Shown here in pieces: positions 42,091 to 53,984 of a stretch of DNA of 64,000 nucleotides. Origin of the DNA: Ichthyophis bannanicus (taxonomy: Eukaryota; Chordata; Amphibia; Gymnophiona; Ichthyophiidae). The DNA lies in the NCBI GenBank assembly GCA_033557465.1, contig CM066032.1:60982955-61046954 (forward strand). Reading direction: 5' to 3'. How positions within the stretch are numbered: position 1 is the first letter of the stretch; each line of letters begins with the position of its first letter. The notes beneath the pieces were generated by a model that saw only the letters and a program-made list of their open reading frames with translations, did no database searches and was not told the DNA's origin. The translations under genes and the position numbers were made by a program.

Positions 42091-42120
42091 ATAAGAATTT
42101 GTAATAAATAAATAAATAAA

Positions 42121-42780
42121 TGTTGGGTTTCCCCCATCCAGTTTCTTAGCCGTCGGAATGGGAATGTCCCAGGTGATCATAACCTCTTCATTCTCTCTAA
42201 TACTCTTAGGGTCATGAGCCCAGTGGTTTTCAGGTACAGTGATGTTGTAGTGTTTATAAAGTTTTCCAATGTACGAGGCATGCTACTTTGTTGTGCCTTT
42301 CTTTATAAAAATTTTCCGCCATCAGAACTTTGCAGCCAGCTACTCATATGAGGTGAATCATTGTTTCCAGGTCTTTCTTACAGAATTGACATGTCTGTTT
42401 TACCAGTTTTTTCAATGCCCGCTGTAAATCATCTTGTATGTAATCCGCAACCCTGGAATGCAACTATCAGTCTCTCATCCTTCAAGTTCATTTCACCTCT
42501 CCTTAACCTTTTATGTGTCCGTTCTTGATCAACAAAGGGTTTCTGGAGTAACACTTGTATTTCCCAATGTATTTGTGCATTTGCCACTTGTTTTTCCTTG
42601 TTTGCTGATCTAATTCTTTGAAAAGTTTTTTCTCTTGTTTTTCAAATTCTGTTGCTTCCTTTCCTGTGTGTGCTTGAGGTTTCTAACTCATTCCTTGTGA
42701 GCTCTATGTAGAATAGCCTGGCTTTCTTATATGTCTCTGTGTTGTGCTAAGTACATCTGGTAATGCTTTAGAAATTAGAA
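42121..42780 (-). mobile_element. R2/Dong-like LINE fragment with nuclease block
   Basis: The minus strand reads VMITWDIPIPTAKKLDGGNPT next to the L2 junction, preceded by ENHWAHDPKSIRENEE. This block precedes the PD..D nuclease motif of site-specific or restriction-like-endonuclease LINEs. Upstream frames are full of stops. Assignment to R2/R4/Dong-type elements is by this block only. Confidence 0.5.
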
Positions 42781-45261
42781 ACAGTATATAATTCAGGCTA
42801 TTTTATAACTATTTCTGTGCATGCCTTTCGTGAAAATGCCTTTTTTAAGAATTTCAAGTGATAAACTTCATTTGGCAAAAAGGTTACAAAATATAGACCA
42901 AAAAAAATGTTATCGGCACATGATACAATTCCAACAAACCAGCCCCATTACACAACAGCAAGGTTGCTTGGCTCATATCATCTGCAGACTTATCATTACT
43001 TTTTATAGTTCAAAATTTTCCAGGTTATAACGGGACCAGAATATTAGTACCCAAAATCAGAAAAAACAACAACTCCCTTCCCACCCCAACCGGATACCCA
43101 AAACATTCCCCTCCCTCACATGCAGTGAAAATGCCTTTTAGAAATTATTCCCTATATGGGGGCCAGAGTTCAACCGGGTGAAAAGAAAGGCAGAAATGTG
43201 CACCCACCGCGTGAGTGTGTGCGTTTTCCATAGCTGAACACGGTACTCAAACTGAAGCATACTGAAGAGGTGAGAGCTTAGCAGTCCTCAGTCTAATGTT
43301 CTTTGTACTGGAAAACAAGCACCTGACCTGTGATTTGCTTACTTTATGATATCAATAATACTTACAAATGAAATGTTTCATTGTATTTTGGAGCCCAGTT
43401 GTTGCTCTTGGACTTGGTTGTAAACTTTCTTTTCTTGTCACTCTGGTGAGGCCCAATCATAGTGACTTCTACAAAAGGCCGGAACATTCCGGTAGTTTGC
43501 CATTTCAGATCATTGGCTGCCACAACTGGGGAAAAAAATCAAGAACACCAAATATTCTTGGGTGCCTTTATAATTAACATCCATTTGTTTTTTGATTCTA
43601 GAAATGTATCTACTTCTTAACCTTCAACAAGGACAGCCATCCACAGAAAGTGATCATAGTCTCTTCCCCCTGATATTTAACTGCAGCGGTCAGCGTGTTT
43701 TTAAAATGCCAGCCACCTTGGTTAAATAAAATCCAGATATTCAGAGTTGGTAACCAGAATTTGTGGTCAGCGCAGCGCCTATCCAGAAAATGGCAATATT
43801 CAGCCCTTATCTGCAGAGACTATCTGCATAGCACTTAGGGGAGCTTTTTGCTGTACAAACCTATATGGCAAAAACCACTGAAAAATGCCACAATGCAGGT
43901 AACTCCTGACACTGCCCATCCTCTGCCCTGGCACTATCCAGATGGTCAGGGGAAATATTTAGCAGCACTATCCAGATAGTGCCACCAAAAATAATCCAAT
44001 TGGTAGGCGCTAAAAACTGGTTAAGTGATTTCAGTATCAGGCCCAGTGATTTAAAATGTTTCCTATAATAAGTACTTTAATTTCCTTAAGTCATTTAATT
44101 CTCTTGTCTGTGTCTTGATGAAATTGTAAACTCTACAGAGAAGGGACTGTCTCTTATGGTATTTGTATAGCAATGTGTGCATGTTTTACAGAAATGATAA
44201 CTAGCAGTACAAGACTGTATCTGCAGCAAGGCAACAAATATTTAAATCACAGTTTTCAATTCTTCTATTTTGATGAAGTAGCTTCCGTCTGCTTTCTCGG
44301 GCTTTCAGTTTTACTACAACCTTCCCGTGCATGAAGTTATGGCACCATGATCCACCTTTCTTTCACAGCTAGCTTGGATTTCCTCCTTCCAAGAGTTCTC
44401 TGGCTTAGAGTTGTCTGCATTAAGGTGGTCATTTTAGATCAGTTCCATGGCATTTACAAAGGTAAACTGCATACATGTGTAACTACTGATTTTACAATGC
44501 TGCTATTTGCATGTACGAATGCTGCGGGATGCGGAATTTTAAAGGGCATAGTCTGGGCTCTCCAAACAACTATGGGTCCAGTATTCAGCACTGGAGGTTC
44601 GCGCTACTAAAGCGGCTAGTCTCTGGTGCTGAACTTTAACCCTGGATATTTAATGCTTAAGCCATATCCAGTCGTCAGTACTGAATATCCAGTTTAGTTG
44701 CAGAACCCAGACGCTAACCTTGCAGCAGCGATATTCAGCTTCTACCCAGTGGGCTTCTGCGGCTAAAGTAAGGTCAGCGGCTCAATGTCACCGCTGCACA
44801 GTTAGCATTCGCTGCCACCCTGCAATGCACCCAACATGCCCCCATGCTAACAGGTTAGCATGGAGGTATGTAGTGGCAGCACCCATGGATATGTTAGTAC
44901 TGCTGAACATCCAGTTCATGGTCTGCAGGTCAGCAAACTCTGTAAATGCCTTGGAATATCCCTCACAATACATATATGTCCCCTATAACAATGGCCATAA
45001 TGTATATTTGAAAAGGTTTCTCCCTGGCATTTCCACCTGCTCCAAAACACAATACAACTTTCTTTGACATTTACCATACAGCTTTCTTGTTCTTTATATA
45101 ACAATTACTTTGTACACTTAATCCAATTACATGTTCTTATACAATTGCTATATATGTGCAACCTTCATGGTAACACATCGTTGTCAGTCTTTGAGCGTGC
45201 ACTATACAACAAATTCTAATCTGAGTAATCAACCACTATAGATTCAACAGTGTGCGCATCC
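42781..45261. other. Noncoding DNA with decayed interspersed repeats
   Basis: No coding signal found on either strand. It includes an L2/CORE-like tail (44100-44220, ATTGTAAACTCT and AGGGACTGTCTC). Two decayed copies of a repeat rich in ATATTCAGC and TATCCAGAT words lie at 43690-44040 and 44570-44960, apparently a dispersed non-coding family that I cannot name. Confidence 0.4.
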
Positions 45262-45470
45262 CTATAGCGTGGATGCAGGTGTTTTCAGGGACAGCAGGAA
45301 TTAGTCCTCACTTATGGGTGACGTTGGCACGGATGGAGCCCGCGTGGAGCAATTCCCCAGCCTTCAAAGAAAGCCCTTGGGATTGCTACCATGCATGCGT
45401 TGTCCTCTTCCCACCCAAGGGTGCCATCTTGCTCAGTCAGGTCCATCTGCTCGAGCCCTACTAAGCAGAT
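45262..45470. repeat. DIRS-C 3' inverted terminal repeat
   Basis: Complement of 53985-54168; shares CCCAAGGGTGCCATCTTGCT and AAAGAAAGCCCTTGGGATTG. Confidence 0.85.
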
Positions 45471-45528
45471 GGCAAGGGAAGGACAAAAATTCAGCAACTC
45501 ATCAGGGGAGGCGAGAGGGTAGTGAGGA

Positions 45529-45625
45529 CTGATTCCTGCTGTACCTGGAGAACACCTGCTATAGGTGAGTAACTACATTTTCTCCAGGAACAAGCAGGAA
45601 GTCAGTCCTCATTTATGGGACACCC
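45529..45625. repeat. DIRS-C internal complementary region
   Basis: Joins complements of the two outer ITR ends around ACTACATTTTCTCC at about 45585. Confidence 0.8.
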
Positions 45626-45768
45626 TAGCTACAGGCTACTGAACCTGTAACCAAAAAATGCCTCACGAGGCCATAAGTAGAAGCTGAAGCTCAAAGGAAC
45701 CCAAGTCCTCGGGTCCTCGAGGCAAAACCCTCGGTAGCCGTGAAGAAGGGTCGGAGGGCAGGAGTTGC

Positions 45769-47070
45769 TTATACCCCAAACAGATTATGGAGTACAGCCT
45801 GGCCGAAGGCGCTGTCCCGGCGGGACTCCTTCTCCAGGCAGTAGTGGATGGCGAAGGTATTCATAGAAGACCAGGTTGCCACCCAGCAAATCATGGGCAC
45901 GGAGCGCAGCGAGGCCATTGAGGCTGCTTTGGCTCGGACACCATGTGCAGTGACTCGACGATCCAGAGAGACGCTCACCTTCGCATGGGCGAACGCGATG
46001 CAGTCTGCCACCCAAAAAGAGAGGGTGCGCTTGATGACTGCTTGCCCCTGCCTATTGGGATCATAGGTCATGAAGAGACGGTCAGACTTGTGATGAGACT
46101 GGGTACACTGCAAGTAGAAGGCGAGGGCCCGCTTGCAGTCGAGGGTGTCGAGAGTCACCTACGCTTGATCGGCGTGGGACCTCGGGAAGAAGGTCAGGAG
46201 CACTATCTCTTGATTCAGATGAAAAGCCGACACGATCTTGGGTAAGAACTTAGGATGTGTCCGGAGGACCACCCTGTTCCAATAAAACCTGGTGTAAGGG
46301 GCGCCAGCCATGAGCGCCTGAAGCTCACTGACTTGGCGAGCCGAGGTCAACGCTACCAGGAAGGCCACCTTCCAGGACAAATGCCGGAGCGAACACGTCA
46401 CCATTGGCCCGAAGGGTGTACGAGTGAGCTGTGTGAGCACCATGTTCAAGTCCCATTCCGCCGGAGAGGGACAGATGGGCGGCTTGGATAACAGAAGGCC
46501 CCGCATGAAGCGGGAGACCAGTGAATGCCCCAAGAGAGGCTTTCCCTTGACAGGGAGATGATTAGCCGATATGGCGCTCAGATGAACTCTAACCGAGTTC
46601 GACTTCAGTCCTTCCCTCGAGAGGTGAAGGTGGTACTGGAGAACCCACCGAACTGGGCATGAGAAGGGGTCGATCTGGTGCTCTGAAAACCAGATGGAGA
46701 AGCGTTTTCACTTAAAGGCGTAAACCCGCATAGTGGAGTCCTTCCTTGAGGCAAGGAGGATTTCCTCGACCTCTTCCGGAAGGGCCAGAGAGGCTAGAGA
46801 GACCCATTCAGCCGCCAGGCCATGAGGAATAGGGAGGGTAAGTTCGGGTGTAGAACCAGACCCCCCCTCCTGCATCAGCAAGTCCCTGGCAGAGCCTAGG
46901 GAAATTGGAGGCTCCGATGACAGTCGGAACAGGAGTCGGAACCAAGGCTGCTGAGGCCACGAGAAAGAGCGATGCTCTGTCCCGTTGAGCTTTGAACAGA
47001 GTCCTCGCAATGAGGGGGAAGGGAGGGAATACATAAAGGAGGCTGGACGACCGGTCCAGGAGAAATGCAT
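45769..47070 (-). pseudogene. DIRS-C tyrosine recombinase
   Basis: Frames 47070-46708, 46533-46159 and 46158-45769. The first ends STMRVYAFK at a stop. The catalytic half has the Arg in SARQVSELQAL, VVLRTHPKFLPKIVSAFHL, the H-x-x-R box in VTAHGVRAKAASMA and the tyrosine in TFAIHYCLEKE. A frame break near 46155 and an internal stop near 46707 make it inactive. Its beginning overlaps the RNase H frame. Confidence 0.85.
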
Positions 47071-47971
47071 TGGGGCCCTCCCTGCTCGGGTGCGGTACCG
47101 GGCCGCAGAAGCGAGGAAGCTGAGTGTTCTGGGGGCTGGCGAAGAGGTCCATCACCAGAATTCTCCAGCGCAGGAACAGCCAGCCTGCCACTCTGGGATC
47201 CAGGTGCCACTCGTGGGGACGAAGGATTCTGCTTAGCCTGTCCGCCAGGCTGTTCTCCTGACCTGGGAGATATGTCGCCTTGAGGGACATCCTCCGCCAG
47301 GCGGCGAAAGAGCAGATGAGGCCTGCCTCCCTGTAGAGGGAGCGCGACCCCGTGCCCCTCTCTTTGTTGATGTAAGACATCGCTACTCGGTTGTCGGTCT
47401 GCACCAGGACCGACTTCCCACTGAGGACATCCTCGAAGGCCCATTGGATGGCCCGGAGCTCGAGCAGGTTTATCTGCTGTGGAGCCTCCACAGGCGACCA
47501 CTGCCCTTGTGTACAGAGAGAGCCACAATGGGCTCCCCACCATAGCAGGGAGGCATCTGTGGTCAGTACCACATCGTGCTGTGGGGTCTGGAAGAGCGAG
47601 CCACGCAGGAGGTTGCAGGGGTTCTGCCACCAGTTCAGGGACAAATGGAGATTGGGAAGAACTCTGATGGAGTCCCTGAGGTGTCCGAGGGATTGGCTCC
47701 ATTGAGAGCTGAGACACCACTGGGCTTGTCTGCATGTGCAGGCGGGAGTGAGGAACCACATGCATGGTCGAGCGGTGACCTGCCGGGTGCTTTGGACACA
47801 AGCGGCCAGAGCCTGGATGTGGGTGGAGTGATCCACTGCCAAGAAGGCCATGACCTGCCGAGTATCGAGGCGCACCCCGATGAACTCGAGAGCCTGTGCC
47901 GGCTCGATATGAGACTTTGGGTAGTTGATCAAGAACTCCAAGCTCTCCAAGAGGAGGATAGTGCGCGACAT
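46808..47971 (-). pseudogene. DIRS-C RT thumb and RNase H
   Basis: A 387-codon open frame. QALEFIGVRLDTRQVMAFL is the RT thumb; TTDASLLWWGAHCG, NLLELRAIQWAFED and VQTDNRVAMSYINKERG carry the RNase H catalytic residues. The C-terminal LLYVFPPFPLIARTLFKAQR is shared with DIRS-B. It follows the SINE insertion. Confidence 0.88.
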
Positions 47972-47984
47972 CTCCTGTCGAGCC

Positions 47985-48277
47985 TTATTTATTATTTATT
48001 TATTTATTTAGCTATATTTATATCCCGCTTTTCACTGGGTCAAAGTGGTCAATTGGGGGATACATTTAACACAAGGGGATATGAGACACATACACTAATA
48101 CTTACAGGGAACATGGGCAGTGGAGGGTTAAGTGGCTTGCCCAAGACCACAAGGAGTGCCTATAGGACTAGAAATCCCAGTCCCTCCGGCCTGAGATTGC
48201 TGTCCCCAGGTGGGACTTGAACCCCCGGCCCTCCGGCCTGAAGTACCTTGTCCTAACCACTAGACCACTCCTCCCTC
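47985..48277 (-). mobile_element. Complete MIR-like CORE-SINE with L2 tail
   Basis: On the minus strand the head has tRNA-like A and B boxes (TGGTCTAGTGGTTAGGA, GGTTCAAGTCC, about 48277-48205). The middle is a CORE-type block (complement of GGTTAAGTGGCTTGCCCAAG). The 3' end matches the L2 at 16498 and closes with (TAAA)n. About 293 bp. It is inserted in the DIRS-C RT directly after the catalytic loop. Confidence 0.85.
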
Positions 48278-48983
48278 ACCTTGACGGAGGGTCCCGTAAC
48301 GAGCCAATCATCGAGGTAAGGGAATACTGGCATGCCCTGATGTTGAAGGTGAGCGGCGGCCACGACGAGGCACTTCGCGAAGACCTGTGGGGCGGATGCA
48401 AGACCGAAGGGTAGCACCATGTACTGGAAGTGCTCTCCCTGCACCCTGAAATGCAAGTACTGCCTGTGTTGAGGGTGTATCAAGATATTGGCATAAGCGT
48501 ACTTAAATCGAAGGAGCATAGCCAGTCGCCCTGCCAGAGCCCAGCAGCACACCAAGAGATAATATCTTGAATTCCTCCCGCAACAGGAATTGTTTAGCCT
48601 GCGGAGGTCGAGGATGGGCTGCAGACCCCCCATCTTTTTCGGGATGAGGAAGTACCGGGAATAAAAGCCCCGACCTCAAAGGTGGGGAGGGACCTTCTCG
48701 ACCGCCCGTTGGGCAAGGAGGGAGTGCAATTCCCTCTGCAGCAAAATCTGGTGCGCTGGGAGTCGACGAAGCTCCGTCAGGGAGAAAGGGGGTGGAAGCC
48801 TGTCGAAGTGTAGGTGATAGCCCTCCGGATGACCTGGAGGACCCAGGTGTCTGAGGTAATCAGCGCCCACGATGGGGCGAAGCAGGACAGGCGTCCTCCC
48901 CCCAATGGCTGCCGGATCGCTGGAGGGTGAGGGGCTTTGCCGCTGGCCTCAAAACCCTGAGGGGGCTGCGGCGGGGCCAGCAT
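48278..48983 (-). pseudogene. DIRS-C reverse transcriptase
   Basis: Frames 48983-48777, 48870-48676 and 48633-48278 cover fingers and palm: LLAQRAVEKVPPHL, GLQPILDLRRLNN, the motif MVLPFGLASAPQVFAKCLV and the catalytic loop FPYLDDWLVTGP. Two frame breaks and the SINE insertion. Confidence 0.85.
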
Positions 48984-48999
48984 CTGGGCCTTTGGGCCC

Positions 49000-50566
49000 T
49001 TCAGTTTATGATGACTTTGGCCGGGCTTTCCTGGCGAGGAGTGGTCAGCGTGGGAGTAGCTGGGTACGGTGGGCAGCCACGATACTGGAGGCCTTTCCTG
49101 GGGAAGAAGGGCTTCTTGGTGGGCTGCTTCTTCCTTGGCAGGGTAGAGGTCTTGCGGGAGAGACGTGTCCTCATGACATACTCTGTTTCGATCTCTGCCG
49201 CCTTCTCCTCCAACAGCTTACCAAAACGTTGTTCGCCGAGGCAGGGCACATCCAGCAGCTTCTCCTGCTCCAAATCCAAAGATTGGAGCCAAGCCTGGCG
49301 GAAGGCTCCAATGCCCACAGTCGCCCCCCGAGCCAATGTCTCGAAGCCATCATAGGAGGCTCGAGAGATATACTTAACGCAATTGGCCACTGATTTCAAC
49401 AGGGTGCGGAACCTATCGAGGGGTTCACCCTCGAGGCCTGCAGAGAAACCTCCCAGTTCTTTTAGAAATATGACGACAGAAAAAGACCACATGGCCTATC
49501 TAGTCTGTCCTTCCATAACAACTACAACAGTCCCCTTTTTACCTTTAGAGATCCTCTGTGTTTGTCCCATGCTTTTTTGAATTCAGTTACTGTCCTCATC
49601 TCTACCACCTTTTGCCAAGTCGTGGAGGAACATACCAATATATATTTGGTATGCCTGGACGCGACAGAGCATGGAACCTTGACAGGCCTTGAGGCCCAGG
49701 GTATCAAGGGCTCTTGATTCTTGGCCTGGCGGGACCGATGAATGGGACTTCGGGCTCTTCTGCTTCCTCATGGCCGATTCCACCACCATCGAAGTGTGCG
49801 GAAGTTGGGTCTTTCGGAAGCCTGGCCCTCGCTGCACCTTGTACATTGTGTCAAGGTGCTTGCTCACAATGAGGAACGAGGCTGGGGCCTCCCACATGCA
49901 GAGCAATAGCCGGGAGAGAATTGGCGGCACCGGGACGGTGAGGGATTCCCTGGGTGGAGCCTCGTACTGAAGAATATCGAGTTCTTCAGCAAGAGGATCC
50001 TCCTTGGCCTGGGTGACCAGGTTGAGGGACTGAGCCATATCCCGAACAAACACCAAAAAGGAGGTGTCCCCGGGCAGCGAATGCCGCTGGAGACCAGGCG
50101 GTGAGGGGTCCGACGGAAGATCCCGGTGGGTGCGGGTCTCCGGGGATGTGTCCCCATCGGATTCCCAATACAAAAAAATCGGTTTAAGGATCCAAGCTGG
50201 GTGGTTCACCCTGTCCAATGGCCGGCGGCCCTAGACGATCTCGCCCCCGAAGAACGGGAGAGTGAGCGAGACCAACGTCGAGGACCCTCACGAGGCCTGT
50301 GGCTCTCAGGGGTTTCCTGGATGGATTTGGGTGATCCCACGCAAGGGACCCACGGTCTCCGGGCACAGGTCAGTGAAGCTGGCCATGAACGCCTGTTGGG
50401 AAGCAATGAACGCAGAAACGTTGCGTTCCAGTGCCAGCATACGGGATTCCCATGAGGGCATGGGACCCTGGGACGCAGACACTGGGGTTACCAGGTAGGA
50501 CATCGAGGAGGAGAGGGGGTCCTCACTGGGACGGCCCTCAGGAGATTGGGCGCCTTCGGGCATTGA
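49000..50566 (-). pseudogene. DIRS-C gag-like protein, C-terminal two thirds
   Basis: Frames 50563-50306, 50218-49612 and 49467-49001. Blocks LVFVRDMAQSLNLVTQ, HTSMVVESAMRKQKS and ISRASYDGFETLARGATVGI parallel DIRS-B. The tail is Lys/Arg/Pro-rich. A CR1 fragment interrupts it at 49468-49611. Confidence 0.75.
49468..49611 (-). mobile_element. CR1 3' fragment in DIRS-C gag
   Basis: Matches 33305-33445 (GACAGAAAAAGACCACA, CCATGCTTTTTTGAATTCAG), without the 8-bp tail. Removing it rejoins the gag frame around GMFLHDLAK and FLKELGGFS approximately. Confidence 0.85.
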
Positions 50567-50651
50567 GTCGGAAAGGATTAAAGTTTTGTAGGAAACAAAA
50601 TCTGCTGTAGAATCTATATGGATTGAAATTCCATGTAAAAGGGGGAAGGCA

Positions 50652-51353
50652 ATGGCAGTGGGGGTGTACTATCGAGCGCCTTGCCAGAATGACCAAATGG
50701 ATGATGAAATGCTCAAAGAAATCAAGGAAGCTAACAAAAGTTACAGTGCAGTAATAATAATGGGTGATTTCAACTACCCCGGTATCGACTGGGTCAGTGT
50801 CACGTCAGGACATGCTAGGGAGATAAAGTTCCTAGATGAAATAAATGACTGCTTCTTGGAGCAGCTGGTTCATAAACAGACCAGAGGGGAAGCCATATTA
50901 GACCTAGTCCTTAGTGGAACACCAGATCTAGTGCAAGAGATAAGGTTGTTGGGGCCACTTGGCAATAGTGATTATAGCATGATCACCTTTGATTTAATTA
51001 GTGGAGGAGGGATAGTAAGGAAATCCACAGTACTACCTTTTAACTTTCGAAAGGGAAACTATGATAAAATGAGGAAAACAGTTAAGAAAAAACTAAAAGG
51101 AGCAGTTGCAAAGGTTAAAGATGTACATCAGGCTTGGCTGTTGTTGAAAAATACTATCTTGGAAGCCCAGACCAGCTGTATTCCACGCTTTAAGAAAAGT
51201 GGAAGGAAGTCCAAAAAACTGCCAGAATGGTTTAAAGGTGAGGTCAGAGAGGCTGTTGTTGCCAAAATGCATCTTTCAGGAAATGGAAAAAAGAGTCAAA
51301 CGACGAAACCTGGAAACAGCACAAGCACTGGCAAGTCAAATGCAAGGCATTGA
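50652..51353 (+). pseudogene. CR1 endonuclease and linker
   Basis: 234-codon frame. VGVYYRAPCQN and VIIMGDFNYPGIDW are endonuclease motifs, LGPLGNSDYSMITFDLI contains the catalytic SD(H/Y) block. FKKSGRKSKKLPEWFKGEV is the linker. A frameshift at about 51300 separates it from the next part. Confidence 0.85.
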
Positions 51354-51447
51354 TAAGGCAGGCAAAGGGAGAATTTGAGAAGAAGCTTGCTGCGGAAGCA
51401 AAACGCGAAGTAAAGACCTTTTCAAGTACATTCATAGCAAAAAACCT

Positions 51448-53141
51448 GTGAGAGAGTCAGTTGGTCCATTAGATGATAAAGGGGTTAAAAGAGCACTAAG
51501 AGGCGACAAGGCGATAGCGGAGAGATTGAATGAATTCTTTGCTTCAGTCTTTACTGAGGAAGATGTAGGGATGTTACCCATGACTGAAGTGGTATTAAAA
51601 GGTGCGGAAGAATTGAAGGAAATATCAATACATCGGGAAGATGTATTACAACTATTAGATAAACTGTAGAGTAGCAAATCACCTGGGCCGGATGGTATAC
51701 ATCCAAGGGTGTTGAAAGAACTGAAATACGAGATTGCAGACCTGCTATTAGTAATCTGTGAACTATCATTAAAATCATCTCTAATACCTGAAGACTGGAG
51801 GATCGCCAATGTAACACCAATTTTTAAAAAGGGTTCCAGGGGTGATCCGGGAAACTACAGACCGGTGAGCCTGACATCAGTACCGGGAAAAATGGTAGAA
51901 ACCATCATAAAGAATAAAATTACTCAGCATGTAGATAGTCATGACCTAATGGGAGACAGCCAACATGGCTTTAGACAAGGAAGATCTTGTCTTACTAATC
52001 TGTTATGTTTTTTTGAAGGAGTGAATAATCAGGTGGACAAAGGTGAGTCGGTTGATATTGTGTATCTGGACTTTCAGAAAGCCTTTGACAAGGTCCCTCA
52101 TCAGAGACGTTTGGCAAAACTAAAGAGTCATGGGATAGGAGGCAGTGTACTATTGTGGATCAGGAACTGGTTAAAAGATAGAAAGCATAGGGTAGGGCTA
52201 AATGGCCAATTTTCCCAATGGAGAAAGGTGAATAGTGGTGTACCCCAGGGATCTGTGCTGGGTCCTCTGCTTTTTGACATATTCATAAATGACCTGGAAA
52301 GTGGAATAACGAGTGAGGTTATCAAATTTGCAGATGACACAAAACTATTTAAAGTTGTTAAAACCCAAGAGGATTGTGGAAAATTGCAAGAGGATCTTGA
52401 TAAATTGGAAGACTGGGCATCAAAATGGCAGATGAAATTTAATGTGGACAAGTGCAAGGTTATGCACCTAGGGAAGAACAACCCAAACTATGGTTACACG
52501 ATGCAAGGTTCCACATTAGGAACCACCACCCAGGAAAAAGATTTAGGCGTCATTGTGGATACTATGTTAAAACCCTCGGCCCAGTGTGCAGCAGCGGCCA
52601 AGAGAGCAAATAGAATGCTAGGTATGATAAGGAAAGGAATGGAAAATAAAACAAAAGATATTATAATGCCTCTATATCGTTCCATGGTGAGACCGCACCT
52701 TGAATATTGTGTGCAATTCTGGTCGTCGTATCTTAAAAAGGATATAGCGATTTTAGAAAAGGTTCAGAGAAGAGCCACCAAAATGGTAAAGGGGATGGAA
52801 GGATACTTCTATGAAGAAAGGCTAAAAAGGTGGGGCTCTTTAACCTGGAAAAGAGACGGCTGAGGGGAGATATGATAGAAGTCTATAAATTAATGAACGG
52901 AGTGGAACGGGTAAACGTAGATCGATTGTTTACCTTATCAGAATATAGAAAGACTAGGGGACATGCAATGAAGCTACAGGGTAAACTATTTAAGACTAAT
53001 AAAAGAAAATATTTTTTCACTCAACGTGTAATCAAACTCTGGAATTTCTTACCGGAGGATGTAGTAAAGGCTGTTAGTGTAGCTGGGTTTAAAAAAGGTT
53101 TGGACAAGTTCCTGGAGGAAAGGTCCATAAACCATTATTAA
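51448..53141 (+). pseudogene. CR1 reverse transcriptase
   Basis: Frames 51448-51669, 51709-52863 and 52830-53141. Motifs in order: SKSPGPDGIHPRVLKEL (after a TAG at 51667-51669), DPGNYRPVSLTSVPGKMVE, the palm IVYLDFQKAFDKVPHQRR, VNSGVPQGSVLGPLLFDIFI, the catalytic IKFADDTKLF (FADD) and the C-terminal RPHLEYCVQFWSS. One stop and one frameshift (near 52850) are the main lesions; the central 384 codons are open. Confidence 0.88.
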
Positions 53142-53318
53142 GAAGGGACCCAGGATATCAATGCTTAAACCAATACAAGCATTGTGGAACCTGTGTCCCT
53201 TGGGGAAACTGCTAGGTACGTATGACCTAGATTGGCCACTGTTGGAAACAGAATACTGGGCTTGATGGACCTTGGTCTATCCCAGTATGGCATATCTTAT
53301 GTTCTTATGTTCGCCGGA

Positions 53319-53779
53319 GGCCTCCATTTCTCTGCGAGGTACCTTGCGGGGCCGCTCCTTGTTCGACTCTCGGGAATGCCGAAGGGGGCTAAGCGACCGG
53401 GCGCAGAGCGCTCGCGCTTGTCAGGGGCCCCAGACAGCAACTTTGAGGCCTTCTTTTTGCGCCATTCCACCTTGGGGGATCCCTGGTCCGAGTTCCGTCT
53501 GGAACGTGGTGAAGCAGGGGGAGAACCCACTGGAGGGGAGACGACAGAGGGTGTACGCCGGAGACTCCGAGGCGGCCTTTCAAAAAACGTCTTCGGACTT
53601 CTGCTTACGGCTGAGCAGGGCTTTAGAGGACATTTTCTTGCAGAGCAAACAGAGCTCTGGGTCATGGTTCACTCCCAGACACCTTAGACAACAGTCATCA
53701 GTGTCCGTAAGCGACATGTTCCTAGAGCTTCTACTGCATTTTTTAAACCCGGTGGCCATGGGGGCAAAAATGGCCCCTG
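53319..53779 (-). pseudogene. DIRS-C gag-like protein, N-terminal part
   Basis: Starts near 53779, with a Cys knuckle (DCCLRCLGVNHDPELCLLC) homologous to that of DIRS-B. Then a basic Arg/Ser/Lys-rich stretch runs to the CR1 insertion; the frame shifts near 53650. The rest of gag is at 49000-50566. Confidence 0.7.
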
Positions 53780-53984
53780 CGAGGTCGAAGACCCACGCGG
53801 CCAGTGGTTGGGAACTAAAAAGGGCGTGAAGCCCAGAAGAAAAATGTACAGAAAGCTATCCCCGTAAGCTCTAAAAGGGAGCAAGGGGAGGATTTGTAGA
53901 GGACCGGTGCAACCGGGAAAAAGAAATAAGAGCCTGTTAAGGCGAGGAAAATCAAACTTTTTCCGGGGGACGAGGATGTGCGTC

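Larger units (their letters stand above)
38690..42120 (+). mobile_element. L2 LINE, 5' truncated
   Basis: Starts inside the endonuclease, runs through RT and C-terminal domain, a 3' UTR with TAAACCGCACTGATTC, and ends in (AATAAATA)n at 42103-42120. A 363-bp hAT MITE is inserted in its 3' hairpin. It lands in the restriction-like-nuclease region of an older R2/Dong-like LINE. Confidence 0.88.
50568..53318 (+). mobile_element. CR1 LINE, 5' truncated
   Basis: 2.75 kb, ending in two copies of TTATGTTC (53303-53318). Contains most of the endonuclease (from VGVYYRAPCQNDQ), linker, RT and C-terminal domain. Inserted in the DIRS-C gag, in the orientation opposite to the DIRS. Reference copy for the fragments at 133, 12086 and 62977. 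Confidence 0.9.

Noticed and set aside
46896..47801. 301-codon Pro-rich ORF on the minus strand
   Set aside because: Shadow of the DIRS-C RT thumb/RNase H frame 46808-47971.
48205..48277. tRNA-like sequence with A and B boxes
   Set aside because: It is the head of a CORE-SINE, continuous with a CORE block and L2 tail, not a tRNA gene.
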